Shown: piece by piece, positions 45,291 to 53,925 of the stretch
How positions within the stretch are numbered: the stretch's first letter is position 1
Layout of the letters: the number at the start of each line of letters is the position of its first letter
Origin: Candidatus Kryptoniota bacterium
GTDB taxonomy: Bacteria; Bacteroidota; Ignavibacteria; Kryptoniales; JAKASW01
Reading direction: 5' to 3'
Length of the DNA stretch: 64,000 nucleotides
Assembly: GCA_024641705.1 (NCBI GenBank)
Contig: JAHECO010000010.1
Span: 1 to 64,000, forward strand
Translations under genes and position numbers: made by a program
Notes under the pieces: model-generated
What the model was told of the DNA's origin: nothing
What the model saw: the letters and a program-made list of their open reading frames with translations, nothing else
Databases searched by the model: none

Positions 45291-46601
45291 ATGACACCCG
45301 CAACTGGAAAAGTATACCTCATCGGAGCCGGCCCCGGCGATCCCGGACTCATAACGGTCAAAGGTTTGGAGAAGCTGAAACAAGCGGATGTGGTCGTTTA
45401 CGACAGACTTATAAATGACGACCTGTTGTCATATTGCAGAGAAGGGTGCGAAAGAGTTTTTGTCGGGAAGGAAAGCGGATACCATCCCGTCGAGCAGGAG
45501 CTGATAACCGACATCCTGATAAGAAAATCACGACTCGGGTTGGTGGTGGCGCGACTCAAGGGAGGAAACCCGTTCGTGTTCGGGAGAGGCTCCGAAGAAG
45601 CGATTGCGCTCAAGGAGGCCGGAATAGATTTCGAGATAATTCCGGGAATAACTTCCGGTCTCTCGGCTCCTATTTACAGCGGTATTCCCATCACGCACCG
45701 GGGACTTGTCACGCAGTGCGTCCTGATCACAGCCCACGAATCCCCCGACAAGCCGGGAACGCAGGTGGAGTGGGATAAATTGGCCCGGCTGAAGAACACG
45801 GCTCTCGTCATTTACATGGGAGCTTCCAGGATCGAGAACATATGCAAGGAGCTGATAAGGCACGGAGCCGATCCGTCGACGCCTGCTGCCGTCATCGAAA
45901 ACGGCACTTTGCCGAAGCAGCGGACTATAACAGGGCAATTGGACAACATCGCCGGGATGTTCAAGGCAAACGGCTTCCACGCACCCGCCATTATAATGAT
46001 CAGTCCGACCGTCGCGATGCGGGAACAATTGCTGTGGTACGAAAGTCAGCCTTTGTTCGGTAAGAGAGTTGTTCTGGTTGGGGACGCCCTGGACATCGAC
46101 AGGCTGCGCGCGATGATCTACGACATGGGCGGAGAAGCACTCGAGCTTTCGTCTACCGGGCAGGATCAACCCCCGAACGTCCTGCCGGGGCATGAGCTGA
46201 GCGGTGTCGAGAGCAACCTCGGCGACGGCGGAACGTTCCCGCAAGTCATCCATTACCGATTCGATGGGTTAAAGGAAGACGTGCTCCCCGCAATCACCGC
46301 ACAAAGGGAACCGGCCGATATCACCGTTGGACCTCGGCCCGAAGTTCTGAAAGACATCAGAGAGAACGGCGCCCACATTTTTATTTTTTCACACTCTTCC
46401 GCCGTGGAATATTTCTTTGATAACCTCGGTTATCATGACGCGGTCGGGGTTTTGAAACACGGCATGCTCGTAGCGATGAATTATGCCGCAGCAAACTCCC
46501 TGGTGGACAGAAACATTCACAACGTCATCGTCCCCGCCGACGGCGGGGTAAAAGACGTTCGCACTCTGCTACTCAAACACTTCCGAGATTCCGAATTATG
46601 A
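45291..46601 (+). CDS. cobA: Uroporphyrinogen-III C-methyltransferase fused to a divergent uroporphyrinogen-III synthase
   Basis: 436 residues. About 1-250 is SUMT/CobA: VYLIGAGPGDPGLITVKGL, VVVYDRLIN, VARLKGGNPFVFGRGSEEA, IIPGITSGLSAPIYSGIP, VIYMGASRI. It methylates C2 and C7 of uroporphyrinogen III to precorrin-2. About 255-436 corresponds to a HemD domain (GKRVVLVGDALDIDRLRAMI, HIFIFSHSSAVEYFFDNLG, AANSLVDR), but the usual Thr-Arg start is missing and the middle has an extra loop, so synthase activity is less certain. Its stop overlaps the first tauE start (ATGA), so siroheme and exporter genes are cotranscribed. Confidence 0.9.
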   Translation: MTPATGKVYLIGAGPGDPGLITVKGLEKLKQADVVVYDRLINDDLLSYCREGCERVFVGKESGYHPVEQELITDILIRKSRLGLVVARLKGGNPFVFGRGSEEAIALKEAGIDFEIIPGITSGLSAPIYSGIPITHRGLVTQCVLITAHESPDKPGTQVEWDKLARLKNTALVIYMGASRIENICKELIRHGADPSTPAAVIENGTLPKQRTITGQLDNIAGMFKANGFHAPAIIMISPTVAMREQLLWYESQPLFGKRVVLVGDALDIDRLRAMIYDMGGEALELSSTGQDQPPNVLPGHELSGVESNLGDGGTFPQVIHYRFDGLKEDVLPAITAQREPADITVGPRPEVLKDIRENGAHIFIFSHSSAVEYFFDNLGYHDAVGVLKHGMLVAMNYAAANSLVDRNIHNVIVPADGGVKDVRTLLLKHFRDSEL

Positions 46602-47656
46602 ACTTATTCAACATTTACCTTCCTGTGGCAGGGATTCATTTCAACGCCCTCTTGCTGATACTGATCGGATTCTGCGTCGGTGTCATCGGAGGATTTTTCG
46701 GCGTCGGCGGCGGTTGGATAATTACTCCGGCACTCAACATCTTCGGCTTTCACATGGCTTTCGCGATAGGGACCGGGCTTTCCGACATATTCGGGCAGTC
46801 GTTGGGAGCTTTGAGAAAACATCAGAGGATGGGCAACGTCGACTGGAAACTCGGATCTATGGCGATAGTGACTTCCATCCTCGGTTTCGAAGGTGGATCC
46901 AGAGTTGTGATAGCACTCGAGAAGGCGGGCGACGTGGGGACGGTCATCAGGTGGTGTTACGTGATTTTCCTGGCCGGGCTGGGTGCTTTCATGTTCTATG
47001 ATTACTTCGTGCTGCGCGGCAGGCAGCTTAAGCGCATGCAGGAAGACCCTACCGGTACGAAACATGGCTCCGGACCGGGCGGAGTAGCCGAGAGACTCCA
47101 CAACATAAACATCCCGCCGATGATCTCTTTTCCGAGATCAAACATCGACAGAGTGTCACTCTGGGTGATCATGGCCATCTTCTTGTTCACCGGCTTTCTG
47201 TCGGGTGTCCTCGGCATAGGCGGAGGATTCATAATCCTCCCGGCTCTCGTTTACCTGATCGGCCTCCCTACAGTCATAGCGGTGGGCACATGCCTGATGA
47301 CCGTCCTTGCCACCGCGGCGTTCGGCTGCTTCACTTACGCCATGGAGGGCAGGGTTGAGATATTGGCAGCAATTCTCATGCTCATCGGCGCATCCGTCGG
47401 GGCCCAGATAGGCGCGACCGCGGTAAGATTCATCAAGGGCTACGGCATCAGGCTGCTGTTCGCGATAATGATAGTCTTCACCAGCTTCTCGGTAGTAACG
47501 GAGCAATTTTACAAGATAACGCTCGAGAAGCTCTTGCAGGCTTTTTCCGGAATCATCCTCATGGGAACTGCGGTGGCCATGACCGTCATAATAATCGCAA
47601 AGCTCATAAGAGAATACAGAAAAGAACGCAAGGTCGGGACATCCGACAATGATTAA
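46598..47656 (+). CDS. TauE/SafE family sulfur-anion exporter, copy 1
   Basis: 352 residues with eight or nine transmembrane helices in two repeats, each with the TauE glycine motif: VIGGFFGVGGGWIITPAL and FLSGVLGIGGGFIILPALVY. The family moves sulfite, sulfonates or related anions across the inner membrane. A hydrophilic loop of about 45 residues separates the halves. ATG 46598 overlaps the cobA::hemD stop. About 70% similar by eye to the next gene. Confidence 0.9.
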   Translation: MNLFNIYLPVAGIHFNALLLILIGFCVGVIGGFFGVGGGWIITPALNIFGFHMAFAIGTGLSDIFGQSLGALRKHQRMGNVDWKLGSMAIVTSILGFEGGSRVVIALEKAGDVGTVIRWCYVIFLAGLGAFMFYDYFVLRGRQLKRMQEDPTGTKHGSGPGGVAERLHNINIPPMISFPRSNIDRVSLWVIMAIFLFTGFLSGVLGIGGGFIILPALVYLIGLPTVIAVGTCLMTVLATAAFGCFTYAMEGRVEILAAILMLIGASVGAQIGATAVRFIKGYGIRLLFAIMIVFTSFSVVTEQFYKITLEKLLQAFSGIILMGTAVAMTVIIIAKLIREYRKERKVGTSDND

Positions 47657-47675
47657 TCCACAAAAAGTGTGACAC

Positions 47676-48728
47676 ATGAACCTCTTCAATATTTATTTGC
47701 CCGTTGCCGGAATCGAGTTCAATGTCTTGCTCCTCGTCCTGATCGGATTTTGCGTAGGGGTGCTCGGAGGCTTCTTCGGAGTCGGCGGTGGTTGGATGGT
47801 TACCCCGGCTCTCAACATCTTCGGCTTCCATATGGCTTTCGCCATCGGGACACCGCTCGCTAATATTTTCGGACAGTCGATTGGGGCCGTGCGGAAACAT
47901 CACAGGATGGGAAACATCGATTGGAAGCTGGGACTCATCTCGATCGTCACTTCCGTGATCGGCTTAGAGATAGGCTCGCGTGTAATACTCGCGCTGGAAA
48001 AGGCCGGAGACGTCGGTACAATCGTGAGGTGGTGCTACATCTTCCTCCTTTCCGCACTCGGCGTTTACATGATGTATGATTTCTATTCCTCACGCCCGAG
48101 GCAACTCAAATCCGCACAGGAGGAGTCCGACAAATCGCGTGCGGCCGGGTTATCGCGCGGGAACAAGTTCTCCGACAGGCTGCACAGCATCAATATCCCT
48201 CCCATGATATCTTTTCCCGCGTCGGGGATCGAAGGGGTCTCGCTCTGGATTATCCTGCTGGTGTTCCTGATCACCGGCTTTCTCTCAGGTTTCATGGGCG
48301 TAGGCGGCGGATTCATCATCATGCCCGTCCTTATATACCTTATCGGTCTGCCGACGACGATTGCCGTGGGAACGAGTTTGGTCACCGTTCTCTTCACTGC
48401 CGCGTACGGCTGTTTCACCTACGCTATGAAGGGACGCGTGGAGATCATGGCCGCTTTCGTCATGTTGATCGGCGCCTCGATGGGAGCGCAGATAGGCGCG
48501 ACCGCGGTAAAATTTGTGAAGGGCTACGGCATCAGGCTGCTGTTCGCGATAATGATTATTTTCGCAGGCTTCTCCGTTGTGGCCGAGCAGATATATAAAT
48601 CCACGGCCAAGCCGATTTACCAGACCCTTGCGGGAATCATCCTGATGGGAACGGCCATGTCTCTTGTAGTGATAATCCTGGTCAGGCTTGTCCTCGATTC
48701 ACGAAGGGAGAGGAGATTGAGGTTATGA
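47676..48728 (+). CDS. TauE/SafE family sulfur-anion exporter, copy 2
   Basis: 350 residues, colinear with copy 1 over its whole length (same NLFNIYLPVAGI start, same VLGGFFGVGGGWMVTPALNI and FLSGFMGVGGGFIIMPVLIY motifs, same VKGYGIRLLFAIMI block). It arose by tandem duplication; the central loop and C-terminal tail differ most. The two may form a heteromer or handle different anions. Nineteen bases separate it from copy 1. Confidence 0.9.
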   Translation: MNLFNIYLPVAGIEFNVLLLVLIGFCVGVLGGFFGVGGGWMVTPALNIFGFHMAFAIGTPLANIFGQSIGAVRKHHRMGNIDWKLGLISIVTSVIGLEIGSRVILALEKAGDVGTIVRWCYIFLLSALGVYMMYDFYSSRPRQLKSAQEESDKSRAAGLSRGNKFSDRLHSINIPPMISFPASGIEGVSLWIILLVFLITGFLSGFMGVGGGFIIMPVLIYLIGLPTTIAVGTSLVTVLFTAAYGCFTYAMKGRVEIMAAFVMLIGASMGAQIGATAVKFVKGYGIRLLFAIMIIFAGFSVVAEQIYKSTAKPIYQTLAGIILMGTAMSLVVIILVRLVLDSRRERRLRL

Positions 48729-48794
48729 CCCCGGAGCCGAACAGGAGTTCGCAATGCGGTCAGGAACATTAAATAGTTGGGAAAGGCAAAGATA

Positions 48795-49097
48795 ATGACA
48801 GGAAGAAGAGCGGTGATTTTCTTGGCGTTCTGTCTGTTTTTCGTGAACGCATCAGGCAATACATGCTCGGCCAACACCGTCAAGAAGGAACATGCCACGT
48901 TTACTCAGCACATTGAAACCACGCATCTCTCAGGGGTTGACTTGTGGATAGCAGTGATGTACAATGGAAACAGAGTTCTTTACGCCGTGGTGGTGACACT
49001 GGTGATGGCCGTGCTGGGTACAACACTGGCCTTCTTTACCGACCTTGTGTTGAAAGCTCTCGGTATGGAGGTGTCCAGACTCTCTCACAGGGAATAG
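48795..49097 (+). CDS. Small membrane protein after the TauE pair
   Basis: 100 residues from ATG 48795 (a TTG 18 bp upstream is an alternative). An N-terminal signal or anchor helix (RRAVIFLAFCLFFVNASG), a short periplasmic segment with His residues (HATFTQHIETTHLSGVD), and a second helix (VLYAVVVTLVMAVLGTTLAF) before a charged tail. No family recognised. Position between the exporters and the sensor suggests a role linking them. Confidence 0.65.
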   Translation: MTGRRAVIFLAFCLFFVNASGNTCSANTVKKEHATFTQHIETTHLSGVDLWIAVMYNGNRVLYAVVVTLVMAVLGTTLAFFTDLVLKALGMEVSRLSHRE

Positions 49098-49172
49098 CCG
49101 TCGGGACGGTAAGCGTAGCTCATCATTGCCTTAGCCGCTGAACAATTAACAATTACCGATAGGTCAGTATAA

Positions 49173-50729
49173 TTGAAGCAGATAGGCAACTTAAAATATA
49201 CCAGCATCTCAACACGCATCTCGATTCTCCTGGGCCTGATTATTCTTGTCACGATGGGGATTTTCTCCGCGGTCAGCCTCATGAAACAGGAAGAGGACTC
49301 TATTGACTCGGTGAGCCGGAGCGCGCTGCTCCTCAGCCAGACAACCGAGAAGATCCTGAGGTTCAGCATGCTCAAGAACAGGCGCGACGAGATTTCGATG
49401 GCGATCAGGGACATCGTCGGCGAGCAAGGCATCTTGTCGGTCAGGATCCTCAACCATAAGGGCGTGATAAAATTCTCTTCCCGGCAGTCGGAGGTAGACG
49501 AACATATCTCCCGTGCCAATCAGCTTTGCGCGAACTGTCATGACAAGGGCGACGACGGGGCAAGATATCCGGCCAGCAGCTTCTACCGCTACCATCTCGA
49601 CAAAAGCAACGATGTAATCTACAGCTCCCTGCCTATTTACAATTCTCCGACATGTTATAACGGGGATTGCCACGCGACCGCCGCACAGGAAGCGTCGGCG
49701 GGCGCCGGCAGTTTGAGAACCGTCCTCATCGCACATTCCGTTCATGACTCTTCACAGACTATTCTTGGATTCATCGAGATCGAAGTGTCGGCGAAGAGAA
49801 TTATCTCGAACCTCGACAGAAGTCGCACGGAACTGATCGCTTTGACAATCCTGATCGCACTCATGGCTTCCACGGTAATGTATTTTTCGATCAGGCACCT
49901 CGTTGGCAAGCCGGTGACGAAACTCGTGGAAGGAACGAAGCGGGTTGCGCAGGGCGATTTCAGTCATGAAATCTCCGCCGGCAGGGCCGAACTGGGAACC
50001 CTTGCCGAATCTTTCAACCACATGCAAAGACAGCTTCTGTCCACCCAATCACAGCTGATCGAATCTGAAAAACTCGCGTCTGTCGGCAAGCTCGCGGACG
50101 AAATCGCAAACCAAATAAACAATCCGCTTACGGGTATAATAGTATTTGCTGAGAGCTTGCTCAAACGGCCCGATTCGGGCGGGGCTGAGAAGTCGGACTA
50201 CGAGACTATCCTTCGGGAGGCGTTGAGAATCAGGGAAAGCGTAAGGAATGTCCTGTCCCTCTCAAGGAGTGAGAAGCCCAATTTCATAGCGGTGGACGTC
50301 GCGGGGGTAATCAGACACGCGATTTCAGTGCTCGAGAAGTTTTCCAGCTTCCGGAACATCCAGATAATCACCGGAATGCCGAAAGCGCTGCCGAAGATTT
50401 CGGCCGACCCCGGTTTGTTGGAACAGGTCTTTCTCAACCTCCTCCTGCTTTCTTCGGAGAACATGCCCGCCGGCGGGATTCTCAATATTACGGCGACGCT
50501 CCTCGAAAAAGAAAAGCAAATCGAAGTACGGTTTGCAGACATCGGAAAAGGTCTTCCCGACAACGTCTTGCAGGCGCTCTCCGACCAGAACGACAAACTG
50601 GAAAGCGTCGAGAGGGCCGGCATAAGCCTCGCCGTATGCAGAGATATCATTTCGCTGCACAGGGGTAAAATAATTGCAGCATCCGGGACCGGAGCAGGGA
50701 CATCGATAACCATTAAATTGCCCGTATGA
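49173..50729 (+). CDS. Membrane sensor with c-type heme motifs and a degenerate histidine kinase core
   Basis: 518 residues. Helix 1 (about 16-36), a periplasmic sensor region (37-217), helix 2 (about 220-242), HAMP (about 243-295), then kinase-like core. The sensor region holds a CxxCH heme motif (CANCH, 119-123) and a CxxxxCH motif (CYNGDCH, 161-167). The H-box reads ASVGKLADEIANQINNPLTG: the His-Glu of 'AHEINNPL' is Asn313-Gln314, so no phospho-acceptor remains. The N-box (FLNLLLLSSENMP) has lost its second Asn, and the G2 box is AGISLAVCRDI instead of GxGL. G1 (ADIGKGLP) is kept. Start is TTG 49173. The receiver gene follows after 6 bp. Confidence 0.85.
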   Translation: MKQIGNLKYTSISTRISILLGLIILVTMGIFSAVSLMKQEEDSIDSVSRSALLLSQTTEKILRFSMLKNRRDEISMAIRDIVGEQGILSVRILNHKGVIKFSSRQSEVDEHISRANQLCANCHDKGDDGARYPASSFYRYHLDKSNDVIYSSLPIYNSPTCYNGDCHATAAQEASAGAGSLRTVLIAHSVHDSSQTILGFIEIEVSAKRIISNLDRSRTELIALTILIALMASTVMYFSIRHLVGKPVTKLVEGTKRVAQGDFSHEISAGRAELGTLAESFNHMQRQLLSTQSQLIESEKLASVGKLADEIANQINNPLTGIIVFAESLLKRPDSGGAEKSDYETILREALRIRESVRNVLSLSRSEKPNFIAVDVAGVIRHAISVLEKFSSFRNIQIITGMPKALPKISADPGLLEQVFLNLLLLSSENMPAGGILNITATLLEKEKQIEVRFADIGKGLPDNVLQALSDQNDKLESVERAGISLAVCRDIISLHRGKIIAASGTGAGTSITIKLPV

Positions 50730-50735
50730 ACTGAT

Positions 50736-51128
50736 ATGAAGCGGACCGCGAAAATACTTGCAATAGACGGCGAGGACATTGTCCTCAAGTCGATATCGAA
50801 AGCACTCAGGAGCGACGGCGACACGGAGTATTCCGTCACCACTGCGAACACCGCCCTGGAAGGCCTGAAGTTAGTGCGCAGCAATATGTTCGACCTGATC
50901 CTCCTCGACCTCGCACTCCCCGGGATGAACGGCATCGAGGCATTGCGCCGAATAAAAAGCAGTTATCCTCTGGTTTCCGTTGTTGTAATGTCCGGATACT
51001 CATACGAAAGGACGTTCCTGAACGAAGCCGCAAACAACGCCGACGGTTTGCTCTCGAAGCCCTTCACCACCGAAGAAATAAAATGCCTGGTTTCCCATAT
51101 ATTATGGGGAAGCGAGAGGTGCACATAG
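50736..51128 (+). CDS. Stand-alone receiver-domain response regulator
   Basis: 130 residues, receiver only. Asp58 in LILLDLALPGMNG, Ser86 (VVVMSGYSYE) and Lys108 (LLSKPFTTEE) are all present, with Asp11 and Glu13 in the acidic pocket, so it should be phosphorylatable. There is no output domain. The kinase-like partner just upstream lacks its His, so phosphate must come from another kinase or from acyl phosphate, unless the pair signals without phosphotransfer. Confidence 0.88.
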   Translation: MKRTAKILAIDGEDIVLKSISKALRSDGDTEYSVTTANTALEGLKLVRSNMFDLILLDLALPGMNGIEALRRIKSSYPLVSVVVMSGYSYERTFLNEAANNADGLLSKPFTTEEIKCLVSHILWGSERCT

Positions 51129-51181
51129 TGCGCGAAGAGAACCATGCAAGCCGTTTGGTTTAGCTTACGACCACGATACAA

Positions 51182-53836
51182 ATGTCACTGTTCGAGAAAA
51201 TATTCCACCGCCAGAAGCCTGAGGCAATCTCCTTCAAAGCAAAGCTCGATCATTTTCAGCGCCTGTTGTTTTCCAACGATGAAGCGCTAAAGCTGATGGG
51301 CGGCTTGAGCGAGCTGCTGGTTTCGGGAAGGCCTTTCTCACGGGGAGAAATATATCCGATATTCTCAGAGGTCCTGAAGAACACTCAGGAAGTCACCGAA
51401 CATCTCTCGCTCATGTGCGGCGGAAAGTACAAGACGCTCATCGGCCAGGTGGACCGCATCAAAGAGGAGTGCGACCGGATCCTTGCTCCCGTACCGTTTT
51501 GTCCGGAAAGATGGGACTGCACGGAAACAGACTGTGACAGGTGCGAGAAGAGCAGGAAGCCCTCTCCCGACACGCCCTACTCATATACTGTCGACGAGAT
51601 AACCGTCAACCATACCAGAGAAGTCGGCGGAAAGATGAGCCGACTCTGCGAAGTACACAACAGGCTGAATGTTCCGATTCCGGACGGCTTCTGCCTCACG
51701 TCAAGGTGCTTCGAGGATTTCTTTTCGGTAGGAGGTCTCTACTCGAAGATTGATGAAGCCATCTCTTCTATTGATTTCAACGACAACGCGCAGGTCCAAC
51801 AAGCAAGCAGGGCGATCCAGGCACTCATCATCGCATCGCCGATACCGCAAATCATCGAGAAGACGATCCTCGATGAGTACGACCGGCTGGCGGGAAAACA
51901 TGGGAACATTCTTGTTTCGGTGAGATCGAGCGCGGTCGGCGAGGACGATCTGCATCATTCATTTGCAGGACTGCACTACACTGCCCTCAACGTAAGCCGA
52001 GAAAACCTCGTCGATGCCTGCTTCGAGGTCCTTATTTCAAAGTATCTCCCCCAATCTCTCGTGTACCGTTACATAACCGGGCTCCGCGACGTAGACATGC
52101 CGATGAGCATCGGCTGCCTGGAAATGATCGACTCGGAGACAAGCGGCGTCTTGTTCACGAGAGACCCGATGGGCAATAGGGACGACATAATCATTCAAGC
52201 GGTCAGAGGCCTGGGGACGAAAGTGGTGGACGGCAGTGTCGAGGCACAGGAATTTGTCGTCGAGCGGTCGGACACCTGCAGGATACTCGGATTCAAGCCC
52301 GGCAACCAGGACTCCATGGCGGCCCCGAGAACAACGGACGGTTTGTACGAGGAGAAGCTTCCCGATGAACTTGCCCGCAAACCTTGTTTGAACCAGGACC
52401 AGGTCCGGCGAATCGTTCAATATGCCCTCCGGATAGAACAGTACTACGACGCTCCGCAGGATATCGAGTGGGCCGTGGATAGGAATGGCAAAGTATACAT
52501 CCTGCAGTGCCGGCCCCTTGCGGTAACCGACGCAGGCGGCTCGAACGGCGCTTCGAGAATCCCGTCCGCGGAGATAGCTGCCGATCACCCGGTTCTGATC
52601 GACAAGGGCGAGTGCGCGAGCCCAGGTCTCGGTTCGGGCAAGGTTTTCCTCCTCAACAGATTCAAAGACCTCGTCGATTTCCCATCGGGCGGGATTCTCG
52701 TGGTAAAGAAGACATCGCCCGAGCTGACTCGGGTCCTCCATAAGGCGTCGGGACTCATCGCAGACATAGGAAACACGACCGGGCATCTTGCCATAATCGC
52801 CCGTGAGCTGAAGATACCCGTTCTCGTAAATACCGTCGATGCCACGAAGCTCTTGTCGAACGGCATGCTTGTCACAATCGACGCCCTCGAGAAGAAAGTT
52901 TATCCCGGTTCGATAATGGGGTTGAACGGTCAACAGGATGCCCTTTCGGCAACCAAGAGTATCTTCATGAAAAGCCCGATGTACCGGATCTGGAAGGACG
53001 TATCCCAGTTAATCATTCCACTCAACCTCACCGATCCGGACTCCTCGGATTTCGCTCCCGACAAGTGCAGGACATTGCACGACGTTACCAGATTCGCCCA
53101 CGAGCATTCGATGATAGAAATGTTCTCACTTTATGAGTCGGCGGAGCACGAGGACAAGCAGGCGTATCCGCTGAAGTTTCCCGTGCCGCTGGATATCTAC
53201 GTCATCGATCTCGGGAACGGCCTGAACAAGATCGAGGAGAAGAAGGTGGTTACCCCGGAGGAAATCAGCTCGGAGCCATTCCTGTCGCTGATACGCGGCA
53301 TGACGACGCCTGGAATAAGGTGGGCCGGGCCATTACCGATCGACTTCAAAGGGTTCACCAATCTTCTGATGTCGAACATTGTCGACCCGGGCAGAAGCGA
53401 GCGGGCTCTCGGCAGCCGGAGCTACGCCATCATCTCGGATTGCTACCTTAACTTCTCTTCAAGGCTGGGTTACCATTTTTCGAGGCTTGATGCCTACGCG
53501 AGCGACGAGATAAACAGCAATTACATAAACTTCGACTTCCGCGGCGGCGCTGCCGATCCGCTACGCAGAATGAGAAGGGCGAAGGTGATTGCGAGAATAC
53601 TTGAGCTCTCGAACTTCTCCGTTACCCTTCAGAACGACAACGTCCTGGCAACGATAAGGAAGATACCTGTTCAGGCGATACTGGAGTTGCTGACGGAGAT
53701 CGGCAGGCTGATGGGCGCGGTCAGAAACGCGGATGTGACACTGATAAACGACGACAATGTAGAGCAGTTCGTAAGCGCCTTCCTGAGCGGAGATCCCGTG
53801 CCGGCATTGAGATTTACCGAGAAGAGACCCAACTGA
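51182..53836 (+). CDS. PEP-synthase-like protein with ATP-grasp and phosphohistidine domains but no PEP-binding barrel
   Basis: 884 residues. The N-terminal about 130 residues are specific and include a Cys cluster (FCPERWDCTETDCDRC; Cys107, 113, 118, 121) that could bind zinc. About 145-445 is the PPDK_N ATP-grasp domain (VSVRSSAVGEDDLHHSFAG, SGVLFTRDPMGN, QDIEWAVDRNGKVYILQCRP). About 475-580 is the mobile phosphohistidine domain, with His535 in GNTTGHLAIIARELKIPVLV. The C-terminal 300 residues do not look like the PEP/pyruvate TIM barrel of PpsA or PPDK. It may transfer phosphate from ATP to His and on to a protein or other acceptor. Follows the sensor and receiver genes and ends convergent to the porin. 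Confidence 0.82.
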   Translation: MSLFEKIFHRQKPEAISFKAKLDHFQRLLFSNDEALKLMGGLSELLVSGRPFSRGEIYPIFSEVLKNTQEVTEHLSLMCGGKYKTLIGQVDRIKEECDRILAPVPFCPERWDCTETDCDRCEKSRKPSPDTPYSYTVDEITVNHTREVGGKMSRLCEVHNRLNVPIPDGFCLTSRCFEDFFSVGGLYSKIDEAISSIDFNDNAQVQQASRAIQALIIASPIPQIIEKTILDEYDRLAGKHGNILVSVRSSAVGEDDLHHSFAGLHYTALNVSRENLVDACFEVLISKYLPQSLVYRYITGLRDVDMPMSIGCLEMIDSETSGVLFTRDPMGNRDDIIIQAVRGLGTKVVDGSVEAQEFVVERSDTCRILGFKPGNQDSMAAPRTTDGLYEEKLPDELARKPCLNQDQVRRIVQYALRIEQYYDAPQDIEWAVDRNGKVYILQCRPLAVTDAGGSNGASRIPSAEIAADHPVLIDKGECASPGLGSGKVFLLNRFKDLVDFPSGGILVVKKTSPELTRVLHKASGLIADIGNTTGHLAIIARELKIPVLVNTVDATKLLSNGMLVTIDALEKKVYPGSIMGLNGQQDALSATKSIFMKSPMYRIWKDVSQLIIPLNLTDPDSSDFAPDKCRTLHDVTRFAHEHSMIEMFSLYESAEHEDKQAYPLKFPVPLDIYVIDLGNGLNKIEEKKVVTPEEISSEPFLSLIRGMTTPGIRWAGPLPIDFKGFTNLLMSNIVDPGRSERALGSRSYAIISDCYLNFSSRLGYHFSRLDAYASDEINSNYINFDFRGGAADPLRRMRRAKVIARILELSNFSVTLQNDNVLATIRKIPVQAILELLTEIGRLMGAVRNADVTLINDDNVEQFVSAFLSGDPVPALRFTEKRPN

Positions 53837-53925
53837 TCTGTCGGTGAATCGGCCGTCCCCGTTTTAGTAACGCGATAGGGAAAAATACAATCGGCCTGTA
53901 TCCACAGGCAACACCTCTTGTTCAT

